19,776 bases of DNA from JBKECY01 sp047975025 (lineage in GTDB: Bacteria > Bacillota > Clostridia > Lachnospirales > Lachnospiraceae). Positions 6,467 through 14,192 of the stretch are shown one piece after another. The stretch is taken from NCBI GenBank assembly GCA_047975025.1, contig JBKECY010000046.1, positions 1-19,776 of the forward strand, written 5' to 3'. The translations under genes were made by a program, and so were the position numbers. Position 1 is the stretch's first letter; every line of letters begins with the position of its first letter. The notes under the pieces are model-generated. The model saw only the letters and a list, made by a program, of their open reading frames with translations, was not told where the DNA came from and ran no database searches.

Positions 6467-7723
6467 ATGCACATTCGTTTGTTAATTCTGGGGTCACTGG
6501 GCGAATTTGTACCCCTGATCCGCCAGGCTAAGGAACGCGGACTCTATACAGTAGTTTGTGACGGGTATCCGAACGGAATCGGGAAGCAGTATGCCGATGC
6601 CGCCTATACCATTGATGTGGGCGATACGGCTGCTATGGCCGCATTGTGCCAGGAAGAGCGTATTACACATATCCTGACTTCCTATTCCGATTATCTGTTT
6701 GAAAGTATGATTCGTATTGCCGAAGCAGCAGGACTTCCCGCTTACTATGCCAAGGAGCGTCTGCCCTACTACCGCAATAAGCAAATCATGAAGGATATGC
6801 TGCTCTCGTTGAACATCGCAACGCCGAAATTCTGTACGCTGTCAAAAGACTTTTCATCCACTGCTCTTGCGGGCTTTACCTATCCTCTGGTTGCCAAACC
6901 ACTCGATAAATATGGCTCCAGAGGAGTCATGGTACTGAACAGTCTTGCGGAGCTTCGTGCGAATTTTGACCATATCTGTGAAACTTCACAGACCAAGGCC
7001 GTACTGGTCGATGAATATCACACAGGCTATGAATTCAATATGATGACTTGGGTGCATCAGGGTACGGTCCATGTACTAAGTATCGCTGACCGCGAGAAAT
7101 CACCGATCGGAGCGCATGAAATCCCTATTTCAAGCCGTAATGTATATCCCTCCTTGTATGCCGCGACACTTTATGAACCGGCTCGCAGCATCCTCCAAAA
7201 AGTCGCGGAATTCACCGGACAAACCGAAGGCGCTTTGTCCATGCAGTTCTTCTGGCGGCCCGGCGAACCGATTTCAGTATGCGAAGTTGCCGGACGCTTC
7301 TTCGGCTATGAGCACGAGCTGCTTTCCTATGTGAGTGAGCTGTCGACGGACACCCTTTTGCTGGATTCAGTCAGTGATCCTGCGGCGCTTTCCCGCTCTC
7401 TTTTGCATCACTCACCTTTCTTTACTACTGTGAGTGCTGTACTCTATTTTCATGGGAAACCGGGAAAGACAGTGCAGTCAATGGAAGCATTATATGACGT
7501 AGCCACCTTAGAGGGTGTCAGGGATTCCTGGATTTTCTACAAGGAGGGGGAGACGATTGTAAAGCATGGCCCTAATCCGTATGTTGCGCGTTTCTATATT
7601 GCGGGGGAGACACGGGCAGCCGTCGATGCGCTTACCCGAAAAATCGTTTCTATGGCCAGTGTACGGGCAACCGATGGTGAAGAGGTGCTGTACCCGACGT
7701 CGGTAACAAAGTACATCCTGTAA
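6467..7723 (+). CDS. ATP-grasp family carboxylate-amine ligase
   Basis: A 418-residue protein of the ATP-grasp superfamily, whose members join a carboxylate to an amine or thiol through an acyl phosphate. The N-terminus is a pre-ATP-grasp Rossmann-like domain (LLILGSLGEFVPLIRQAKERG, interrupted pattern at 5-24). The ATP-grasp core follows: YRNKQIMKDML (around 101-111), YPLVAKPLDKYGSRGV (nucleotide-binding Lys and Gly-rich loop), VLVDEYHTGYEFNM (adenine-contact and substrate strand) and CEVAGRFFGYEHELL (the usual E-x-x-x-R metal and phosphate region). The start is 1 nt after the preceding stop, with its ribosome site (GGAAAGGAA) inside that gene. In this operon a reasonable role is attaching an amino acid to the aminosugar or its carrier-bound form. 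The substrate cannot be read from the sequence. Confidence 0.82.
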   Translation: MHIRLLILGSLGEFVPLIRQAKERGLYTVVCDGYPNGIGKQYADAAYTIDVGDTAAMAALCQEERITHILTSYSDYLFESMIRIAEAAGLPAYYAKERLPYYRNKQIMKDMLLSLNIATPKFCTLSKDFSSTALAGFTYPLVAKPLDKYGSRGVMVLNSLAELRANFDHICETSQTKAVLVDEYHTGYEFNMMTWVHQGTVHVLSIADREKSPIGAHEIPISSRNVYPSLYAATLYEPARSILQKVAEFTGQTEGALSMQFFWRPGEPISVCEVAGRFFGYEHELLSYVSELSTDTLLLDSVSDPAALSRSLLHHSPFFTTVSAVLYFHGKPGKTVQSMEALYDVATLEGVRDSWIFYKEGETIVKHGPNPYVARFYIAGETRAAVDALTRKIVSMASVRATDGEEVLYPTSVTKYIL

Positions 7724-7750
7724 TACGATTCAGACCTGCACTATAACAAC

Positions 7751-7789
7751 AGCGGGCAGATAGAAAGTTACACTTTCTATCTGCCCGCT
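7751..7789. terminator. Bidirectional hairpin terminator between convergent operons
   Basis: A perfect 18-bp inverted repeat (7751-7768 and 7772-7789) with a 3-nt loop, GC-rich at the base. It lies in the 94-bp gap between the stop of the plus-strand ATP-grasp gene (7723) and the stop of the minus-strand L,D-transpeptidase (7818). The T-tracts on both sides are short and broken (TCTATTGTAT; TGTTGTTAT on the other strand), so it is an atypical intrinsic terminator, but its position and stem strength support that role for both directions. Confidence 0.75.
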
Positions 7790-7817
7790 CTATTGTATCC
7801 TCTCACACATCAATGTT

Positions 7818-10049
7818 CTAAACAGCCGGATCTGTCGGATCCCAATTCTGACTTCCCGGTATCTTAATTGTTGCCGGTTTGTCGAAGATTCCTGTATCAT
7901 TGGAATCAAAAATCACGACCGGAGAACCATTTCCCACATTATCATAAATCCATTTTGCATCCGCAACTGTAAGACGAATGCAGCCATGCGATGCCGGTCC
8001 GCCTAGCTTATTGTACTCGCCCGGAATCACATTATACACACTCGGGGTAAGCCCTGCCACAGAGTGGAAATAGATTCCACCGGTAACATGTGTTGCATAC
8101 TGTCCCCAAGACGGTCCCATCAGCATTTTCCAGCGATTGCTGCGCGTTGTTGTATAGTTGCCCGTTGGTGTCGGTGTCGACGGCATGCCTACGGAGCACG
8201 CAAATGCTTTTACAACAATGGAATATACACCGTTCGTATCCCTGGCAAACACTGTAATCATGCACTGCTTGCGGTTTACTTCGATCTTATAAGGTCCCGA
8301 AACCATATTCCGGACATCCTGTACCAGATTTCCATAGATATCAAAGAAATATTTACGTCCGTCGATATAATTCCATCCCGTCACATAGCCATTCGCAGAG
8401 CTGTAACGCAGCGCACCGTCCACGCGTACCCATCCTGGCTGATAGAACCGCCCCTCACCGTTGACATAGCCGTTCATACCGGCAAAAATCATTGGCATAT
8501 TCGTTGCAACAGTTCCGTTATTCCGTAGGAAATACCAGCCGCCATTCCACAGCAGCCATTCATTTCGCTTGATGCTGCCATCACTGTTGGTATAGTATTT
8601 TGCTCCGTTATAAGTCACCCACTGATTCGGATAAACCTCTCCTTTGGAGCCGAAAATATAATAAACACCATCCAGTGTTCTAAGTCCGGAGTAAACGACA
8701 TAGGACTTCGGGTTAAAGTAACGTTTGTATCCTCCAAATGTAATCCAGCCTGCTGCTGGAGCATGATTCTTCTTGGCATAGTAAGTCTTCCCATTCAATT
8801 GGAACCACTGGCTCTGCATTCTGACACCATCGGCATTAAAGCAGTAGATGCGCCCATTGACTCTGGTAATGCCTGAAACTCTTTTATAACTGGAGTTCAA
8901 ATAGTATACCTTGCCGTCAATCGTCGCCCAGCCCTTTTTCAATTGTCCAGTGCTCGTGGCATAATACCAAGCATTCTGTGTGTAAAACCACTGACTGGTC
9001 AGCATATAGGATTTGCCGGGGCTATTTCCGGCTCTTGGGAAATACACCAGCTTTCCATTAATCGTTCTGAATCCTGTACAAAGGACACCGCCTGCATTCA
9101 TATAATACTGGTGTCCAGCCAATGTCACCAGACCGTTTGGCTGCAATGCCCGTCCATCCTTGCGGAAGTAATAAATCAATCCTTCCGGAGTTTTATACCA
9201 TTTTGTTCTCATGGCACCGGATTCATCAAAATTATATTTCCCTTCTTGTGTTTTTAACCAGCCGGTATGCATCGAATAATCATCATTAAAATAATAGGTT
9301 TTCCCGCCGTATGTCAGCCACCCGCTGCGCAGTACACCTGATTTTGTGGCATAATATCGCTTTCCTTTCATGGTGACCCACTGGCCTTTTGCCATATAGG
9401 CGTTATCGATATTACCTTTCGCCAGATTAAAGAAGTACATCTGACCGTTGATTTTTCTAAGTCCGGTAAACAGTGTCCCCTTAGCTGTCACATAGTAGGT
9501 CTTATCTCCGAGTGTAAGCAGGCCTGCTTCCTGTCGCAGATATCCGGTCTCCGGATTAAAATAATAGAAAATCTTATCAATCATAACCCAGCCACGCACC
9601 AGGCGGCCGTTCTGATCATAGTAGCATTTCTGACCGTCAATCTCCTTCCATGTTTCTTTTTCAGTTGACGTTTCTGGCGGCGCTTCCAACAGACTGGCAG
9701 GCGAAACTGGTGCCAAAGATTCCATTGGATCCTCCGTCGGTGTCTGCTGCGGCTCTGTAACCGCAGGTGTTACATCCTCTGTCACCACAGGCTCTGTGAC
9801 GCTTGGTACGGGTGTCACTTCCTGTGTGGGCGTCACAGTTTCCTCCGTTGCCGGAGTTTCCTCCTGCGCGGGTGTTTCCCCGCTTGCAGGTGTTTCTTCA
9901 CTCGCCGGTGTTTCCGTTGCCTCTTGTGTCACCTCCGCCGTTTCTGTGACCGCACTGTCTTCATTCGCTGCCAGTGTTGCTACCGCCGGCGAAGCAAACA
10001 TACTCATACATGTAATCAGTGCAACCAGTTGAATCCTTCTTCTTCCCAT
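7818..10049 (-). CDS. Secreted L,D-transpeptidase with about 20 cell-wall-binding repeats
   Basis: A 743-residue exported protein. Residues 1-28 are a signal peptide (MGRRRIQLVALITC... cleaved near TLAA). Residues 29-130 are a Pro/Thr/Glu/Val-rich linker containing four hexapeptide repeats. Residues about 133-590 hold roughly 21 aromatic-rich repeats of the CW/choline-binding type (for example GGKTYYFNDDYSMHTGW, NGKTYYAKK..AAGW). The C-terminal domain (about 595-720) is an L,D-transpeptidase (YkuD): H662 in GIYFHS and the catalytic SHGCIRL with C690. The enzyme would form 3-3 cross-links in peptidoglycan, or attach proteins, outside the cell, while the repeats hold it to wall polymers. The start follows GGGGGAAAACAAATG and lies 17 nt after the HPr stop, so it is probably last in the cdaA operon. 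YkuD family is certain; wall ligand unknown. Confidence 0.93.
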   Translation of the reverse strand: MGRRRIQLVALITCMSMFASPAVATLAANEDSAVTETAEVTQEATETPASEETPASGETPAQEETPATEETVTPTQEVTPVPSVTEPVVTEDVTPAVTEPQQTPTEDPMESLAPVSPASLLEAPPETSTEKETWKEIDGQKCYYDQNGRLVRGWVMIDKIFYYFNPETGYLRQEAGLLTLGDKTYYVTAKGTLFTGLRKINGQMYFFNLAKGNIDNAYMAKGQWVTMKGKRYYATKSGVLRSGWLTYGGKTYYFNDDYSMHTGWLKTQEGKYNFDESGAMRTKWYKTPEGLIYYFRKDGRALQPNGLVTLAGHQYYMNAGGVLCTGFRTINGKLVYFPRAGNSPGKSYMLTSQWFYTQNAWYYATSTGQLKKGWATIDGKVYYLNSSYKRVSGITRVNGRIYCFNADGVRMQSQWFQLNGKTYYAKKNHAPAAGWITFGGYKRYFNPKSYVVYSGLRTLDGVYYIFGSKGEVYPNQWVTYNGAKYYTNSDGSIKRNEWLLWNGGWYFLRNNGTVATNMPMIFAGMNGYVNGEGRFYQPGWVRVDGALRYSSANGYVTGWNYIDGRKYFFDIYGNLVQDVRNMVSGPYKIEVNRKQCMITVFARDTNGVYSIVVKAFACSVGMPSTPTPTGNYTTTRSNRWKMLMGPSWGQYATHVTGGIYFHSVAGLTPSVYNVIPGEYNKLGGPASHGCIRLTVADAKWIYDNVGNGSPVVIFDSNDTGIFDKPATIKIPGSQNWDPTDPAV
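9843..9914 (-). repeat. Tandem 18-bp coding repeat (hexapeptide ETPAxx)
   Basis: Four consecutive 18-bp units encode ETPASE, ETPASG, ETPAQE and ETPATE (residues 46-69 of the L,D-transpeptidase). They form part of the wall-spanning linker. The units differ at third positions, so they are not freshly duplicated, but the array could still vary in copy number between strains. Confidence 0.8.
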
Positions 10050-10066
10050 TTGTTTTCCCCCATCTT

Positions 10067-10330
10067 TCAGTCGCCTAATCCGCTTTCAATCAGCTCCGCA
10101 AGTACCTGCAATGCCTCTTCCTCGTCCTCACCATCACAGACAAGCTCAATCGTATCTCCCTGCTTGATGCAGGCGCCAAGTACGCTCAGCACACTCTTGG
10201 CATTCGCCGTCCCTGATTCATAATTAAAGGTAATCAGCGATTTGTATTTCATCGCCTCCTTGCAAAGTATTCCTGCGGGTCTTAGATGAAATCCCGCCGT
10301 ATTTATAATCTGTATAGTCTGACTTACCAT
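10067..10330 (-). CDS. ptsH: HPr family phosphocarrier protein
   Basis: An 87-residue cytoplasmic protein with the HPr pattern: the active-site segment GFHLRPAG, with H15 (phosphorylated by enzyme I) and R17, and S46 in NAKSVLSVLGA, the site used by HPr kinase in Gram-positives. Both regulatory residues are present, so it can in principle serve sugar uptake and catabolite control. The residue after H15 is Leu instead of the common Ala. A strong Shine-Dalgarno (GGAGGGAACT) precedes ATG 10330. It stands apart from enzyme I or PTS genes, 49 nt downstream of cdaR and 17 nt upstream of the L,D-transpeptidase. It may be a second HPr paralogue of the genome rather than the general one. Confidence 0.92.
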   Translation of the reverse strand: MVSQTIQIINTAGFHLRPAGILCKEAMKYKSLITFNYESGTANAKSVLSVLGACIKQGDTIELVCDGEDEEEALQVLAELIESGLGD

Positions 10331-10379
10331 AGTTCCCTCCGTTCCCTCGCCCAGCCAGGTACGAACTGTACTTTTCTCG

Positions 10380-11681
10380 TTAGTTTGCTTCAGTAACTAC
10401 TGTGGACTTTGAAAGTTTAACCGTTGTGGTCGCTTCGCCCACAAGTGCATATCCTTCCGGCAATTCTATGGTCACTGGGACATCAACACTTCCCTCTTCC
10501 ATATCTTTCAAATTCACACTTGCCTTAATATCAGATGTATTCAGGTCGGCCAGTGAAGCGCCGTTCTCCTGTACACGTATTTTGATTTTTTCTGTTTCAA
10601 ATACTGCGGTCAACCCATCCGGAATATTTGTTGCAGTAATTGACTTGGTAGAAATCGTATATTCTTCACTATTTTGTGTGAGTATATTCACCTGTACAAT
10701 TACGGATTCACTCGTTCCGGAAGTCAGTTTCAAATCATCCGGCAACAGTTTTGCCAAATCAATCTTCGTCTCCACATCACTGGTCGCTCCGGAGATATCT
10801 ACATATTCTGCCGGGATGGTAATCACATTGCCCTCTGCACTTAACTGTGCCAGCGCCTCTTCCGTACCCGCTACACTGACTTGCTCCGGTGTCACGATCA
10901 CATCCGAAACCTTGTAGTTCTCTGCCGGTGTTCCCTGATAATTCGCTTTTAGAGTGATATCAGAACGTACTTCCCAAACAGTGGCTGTCACATTTACCTG
11001 CGGCTGCTTGTCGCTCGTATTATACTTTAAGTATTTAAGCTGACTTTCTGAAATCGAATCCTGGTTCTTATCGATAATACTCAACCGCACATTTTTAGTC
11101 GTGTTTGACGTAATTCCGTCAACATCAATTGTGGCTACCACCTTGTCGATTTTGCTGACAAGTGACTTAGGACCGGAGATTGTGATTTTCTCAGGATCTG
11201 AGGTAAGTGTTCCCACTTCATAACCACTTGCTGGTGATGTATCGCTTTTGGCGACAACAGATATGATAAATTCCTGATCCGTTATATCATCCAGATCGAT
11301 CGAGAGATTTCTCGGAATCGGAGTCATATTGTTGGCACTTAATTTAGAACTTGTCAAAGTAATTGGCACCATAATCGGTGAAGTATCCATGCTGATGATC
11401 TGCTCAAGATCTGCCGTTGCTGTGATGTCTGCCGCCTCCATATCATCAATGACAGAGCGTTTCCCTGTGACTCTTACACTGATGCTGTCGCCGCCGTCTT
11501 CTACCATAGGCATTTTTCCATCACTTACAATATAGGCTTCATTCTCCAGGGTTACCTCAACGTCCGCAATTGTCTTGCTCACTATTGGATCTGCAATATT
11601 GACTACTAAGAACCAGACAAGGACTGCGATAAACACTGATGCGATTTTAAGAGGGATATTTTTAGTTAAGCTTTTTTTCAT
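10380..11681 (-). CDS. cdaR: CdaR (YbbR-domain) regulator of c-di-AMP synthase
   Basis: A 433-residue membrane-anchored extracellular protein. One N-terminal helix (IPLKIASVFIAVLVWFLVV) is followed by about four YbbR repeats, each with a V-x-V-x-G-x-x-x-x-(I/L) core (SVRVTGKRSVI, ITISGPKSLVSKI, VSVAGTEEALAQL). CdaR binds CdaA and adjusts its activity. I take ATG 11681 (MKKSLTKN) as the start because KKSLTKN leads directly into the helix and a GAGG/GGAG Shine-Dalgarno lies just upstream. An in-frame ATG at 11711 would add ten hydrophilic residues. The start overlaps the end of cdaA by 20 nt, implying translational coupling. glmM, which usually follows cdaR in Firmicutes, is absent; an HPr gene follows instead. 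Confidence 0.9.
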   Translation of the reverse strand: MKKSLTKNIPLKIASVFIAVLVWFLVVNIADPIVSKTIADVEVTLENEAYIVSDGKMPMVEDGGDSISVRVTGKRSVIDDMEAADITATADLEQIISMDTSPIMVPITLTSSKLSANNMTPIPRNLSIDLDDITDQEFIISVVAKSDTSPASGYEVGTLTSDPEKITISGPKSLVSKIDKVVATIDVDGITSNTTKNVRLSIIDKNQDSISESQLKYLKYNTSDKQPQVNVTATVWEVRSDITLKANYQGTPAENYKVSDVIVTPEQVSVAGTEEALAQLSAEGNVITIPAEYVDISGATSDVETKIDLAKLLPDDLKLTSGTSESVIVQVNILTQNSEEYTISTKSITATNIPDGLTAVFETEKIKIRVQENGASLADLNTSDIKASVNLKDMEEGSVDVPVTIELPEGYALVGEATTTVKLSKSTVVTEAN

Positions 11682-12549
11682 GCTTCCCTCGCTCCTTTCG
11701 TTTTGCTGCACGCGTGCTCACGACTCTGGTCTTGTTCTGTGCTTCTGCCAGCTCCTTGCGCAGCTCATCTTCAGACACATCCATTGTCAGCACGCCTTCT
11801 TTCGCAATGGAAATCCGGCCTGTTTCTTCGGAAACAATAATTGTCAGGCAGTCACTTTCTTCGCTGACACCAAGTCCTGCACGATGTCTGGTGCCCAGTG
11901 TTTTGCTCAGCTCCCGATTCTCCGAAAGCGGAAGATAGCATGTTGCCGCCTGAATTCTGTTACCGCGGATGATAACTGCACCATCATGCAATGGTGTATT
12001 GTGCTCGAATATATTAATCAAAAGCTGACTGCTTACCATCGAGTCTACCTGAATGCCTGTCCTCTCATATTCGGTCAGGAGTATGGTTTCTTCGATTACA
12101 ATCAATGCGCCAGTCTTTACTTTAGCCATTTCAAGTGAGGCTTTTACAATTTCATGTATGGTCCTGTCGGAAAGTCTGTCCTCAAACTCTCTGGACGGTT
12201 CAAACGGAATAAACGTAGAGATAATTTTCTTTCTTCCCAACTGCTCCAAGGCTCTTCTGAGCTCAGGCTGAAAGATGACAATCACACCTGTAATCAAGAC
12301 TGTTGCCAGATTTTTCGCAATCCACAGGATTGTTGTCATCCTGAATACATAGGCAATCAGCAGAAATATCAGTACGATCAGGATTCCTTTTAAGAGTGAA
12401 TACGCTTTGGTGTTCTTGACCCAGAGCATAAACTGGTACACGAAAAAAGAAATCAAAATAATCTCTATGATATCTATGATTGATATGTTTGGAATTGATA
12501 TTTTCGATATATACGTATCAAATAGATCATTAATGGTGCTTATTGTCAT
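11662..12549 (-). CDS. cdaA: Diadenylate cyclase CdaA
   Basis: A 295-residue membrane enzyme that makes cyclic di-AMP from two ATP. Three N-terminal helices (about residues 24-42, 52-70 and 78-94) precede the DisA_N catalytic domain. It contains PLHDGAVII (DGA at 189-191) and GTRHRAGLG (RHR at 221-223), the two signature motifs. The C-terminal tail is basic (AAKRKERGKHEKK). The Shine-Dalgarno TAGGAGTG before ATG 12549 overlaps the stop codon of the upstream gene, and the 3' end overlaps cdaR. c-di-AMP controls K+ and osmolyte transport and wall integrity in Firmicutes, which fits the downstream L,D-transpeptidase gene. Confidence 0.97.
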   Translation of the reverse strand: MTISTINDLFDTYISKISIPNISIIDIIEIILISFFVYQFMLWVKNTKAYSLLKGILIVLIFLLIAYVFRMTTILWIAKNLATVLITGVIVIFQPELRRALEQLGRKKIISTFIPFEPSREFEDRLSDRTIHEIVKASLEMAKVKTGALIVIEETILLTEYERTGIQVDSMVSSQLLINIFEHNTPLHDGAVIIRGNRIQAATCYLPLSENRELSKTLGTRHRAGLGVSEESDCLTIIVSEETGRISIAKEGVLTMDVSEDELRKELAEAQNKTRVVSTRAAKRKERGKHEKKLN

Positions 12550-12558
12550 ATTTCACTC

Positions 12559-13671
12559 CTACAAGTCCTTAAGAGATTCCTCCAGTTTTTTCTCAAAATC
12601 CACATTTTCTTCCAGTGTACGGGATACATCAGGAAGATCCGCCGTTGGAGCGTCGCTTTGAAATGCATCCTCATCTTCATTAAAAATCGGATTGGCATAT
12701 TCAGCAGTTTCTGTCTCCTGCATCTCTTCAAGTTCATCCTCCTGCAACGGAGCCGCATTTATTTTGCGAATCTGACGATCCGGAGTTGCTACATAAATCT
12801 TAGGTACGGCCTTAACATAATAATAGTATTCATCATCTTCAAAATTCAGCCTCTCCGCTCTGGAGTAATCCGCGCCAAATGCAAAGAACTCTACCAGATA
12901 GGCAACCGCCACTGAAATAACGGTTGTCAGCAAGATTGCAAGCAGTGAAGTCGAAACTTCCAGAAGCAGTCCGCCAATCAGTTTGATAAATACATAGGCA
13001 ACACCGCCCAGTAAAATTGCGATTCTCCAGGCATAATCCTGCTCTCTGGTTCGTAATACATATACCAGCAGGATGACTGCGACAAAGGCTACCAGCGTCA
13101 CCCACATGTCCAGGTTGTTGATGAGTCCGTCCAGCAAAATTTTGATTCTGGTTCCCGCATCTGTATCCGCACTTTGCAGTACAGACGCCTGTGCCTTAAT
13201 CAATTGTACAAAATAGTACAGAACCACACCGCAGCCAGCCGGAACGGCAGACAGAGGTGTCGATAGCAGACCGGCGGTAATCGGTACAAGTGCGGGCACC
13301 TGTGCCGCAAAGCCCAGCGGTACGAACAGCATTGTCTGGTTCGCACTTGACGTAAAACGCAGAAACAAGATACCAAGCAGAATCGTTAGCGCAAATGCAA
13401 AACCAGCTACTTCGATACCGATGCCATAGCACTGGATTACCACAAGCACGAGTCCAACCACAATTGTCAAGTTAATAGGAATCACACTACACAAAATGGC
13501 AAGTACGAGCACGATAAAGATATTATCGAGCTGTGTCATAAATCCCAGGGAAGAATTGATCCACAAGAACAGTAATAGTGACAATACAAATTTGAAGACC
13601 GGCAGAACAAAGGTTTCGTGCCTGCCGTAAAATTCTTTTGCTTTTTGTTTGAGTTCCAGTAAGGTTGTCAT
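12559..13671 (-). CDS. Polytopic membrane protein with acidic cytoplasmic tail, unknown function
   Basis: A 370-residue protein, not recognised by name. Residues about 20-270 contain roughly eight to ten hydrophobic helices; a small soluble loop with a QSADTDAGTRIKILLDGL segment lies around residues 165-182. The last 100 residues are soluble and acidic, starting with EDDEYYYYVKAVPKIYV and ending with a Glu/Asp-rich stretch (EDELEEMQETETAEY, RTLEENVDFEKKLEESLKDL). The Shine-Dalgarno is AGAAGGGAAG. It lies 15 nt after the 138-residue membrane protein and 9 nt before cdaA, so it is very likely co-transcribed with cdaA and a candidate partner in that pathway. It has no ATPase or transporter signature that I can point to. 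Confidence 0.75.
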   Translation of the reverse strand: MTTLLELKQKAKEFYGRHETFVLPVFKFVLSLLLFLWINSSLGFMTQLDNIFIVLVLAILCSVIPINLTIVVGLVLVVIQCYGIGIEVAGFAFALTILLGILFLRFTSSANQTMLFVPLGFAAQVPALVPITAGLLSTPLSAVPAGCGVVLYYFVQLIKAQASVLQSADTDAGTRIKILLDGLINNLDMWVTLVAFVAVILLVYVLRTREQDYAWRIAILLGGVAYVFIKLIGGLLLEVSTSLLAILLTTVISVAVAYLVEFFAFGADYSRAERLNFEDDEYYYYVKAVPKIYVATPDRQIRKINAAPLQEDELEEMQETETAEYANPIFNEDEDAFQSDAPTADLPDVSRTLEENVDFEKKLEESLKDL

Positions 13672-13686
13672 AAGTCTTCCCTTCTT

Positions 13687-14103
13687 TTATCTATGTTTTC
13701 TTTTAGATTTTTTTGGCTCGTCCACATAGGTTCTATTGACTTTATCTAAAATAGCATAGTACTTTTTCAGACTTTGATGAGCATTCCTATACCTCATCAG
13801 ATACCGGGCATATGTAATCACAGAATAAATGGCCAGGATACAGATGTAACCAATCAGAATCTGTGCTCCGAGTGTTACGACATTCATTTTATGAATATTG
13901 TCTAAAAGGAAGTCATAGTAATATCCAATCACCATAAAGAGTATAATTCCATATGCAAACGTAATCAAAAAGAAATTCTTGATCAGCGCAAGGCCTATAT
14001 AGTCACTTAAAAAATATTTGGCAATAGGAAGCGTCCGCTTTCCGTCCGTTGCCTCATATCTGGCAAGCTTAGTCATAAGACGCACTTTATCTTCATTAAC
14101 CAT
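13687..14103 (-). CDS. Small membrane protein, unknown function
   Basis: A 138-residue protein with two clear helices (about residues 40-60, FFLITFAYGIILFMVIGYYY, and 75-97, LGAQILIGYICILAIYSVIT) and basic ends (C-terminal KKSKRKHR). I do not recognise a family. It is the first gene of the run leading to cdaA, with a Shine-Dalgarno AAAGGAG 6 nt before ATG 14103 and a promoter directly upstream. Its position suggests a small accessory subunit for the adjacent polytopic protein or for CdaA. Confidence 0.72.
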   Translation of the reverse strand: MVNEDKVRLMTKLARYEATDGKRTLPIAKYFLSDYIGLALIKNFFLITFAYGIILFMVIGYYYDFLLDNIHKMNVVTLGAQILIGYICILAIYSVITYARYLMRYRNAHQSLKKYYAILDKVNRTYVDEPKKSKRKHR

Positions 14104-14144
14104 CTCTGCTCCTTTAGAGTCTTACCGACATTTATACGCATTCT

Positions 14145-14173
14145 ATTGTATCATAAATGCCTCTTGGTGAAAA
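14145..14173 (-). promoter_or_regulatory. Promoter of the cdaA operon
   Basis: Minus strand: extended -10 TGA-TACAAT (hexamer 14145-14150), a 17-nt spacer and -35 TTTTCA (14168-14173, four of six consensus bases). Transcription would start near 14138, about 35 nt before the first ATG (14103). Six genes follow with gaps of at most 49 nt, so this may drive the whole run down to 7818. Confidence 0.55.
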
Positions 14174-14192
14174 GCCCTTTCCCTAACATCCT

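Noticed and set aside
9843..9914. Regular 18-bp repeats as a possible CRISPR or intergenic array
   Set aside because: They are in frame, without spacers, and encode the Pro/Thr/Glu linker of the L,D-transpeptidase.
11682..11711. Longer CdaR start at ATG 11711
   Set aside because: It would overlap cdaA by 50 nt and add a hydrophilic stretch before the conserved KKSLTKN-helix start.
14173..14192. Terminator after comF (CCTAA-TTAGG hairpin)
   Set aside because: Only a 5-bp AT-rich stem with no proper T-run; too weak to call.
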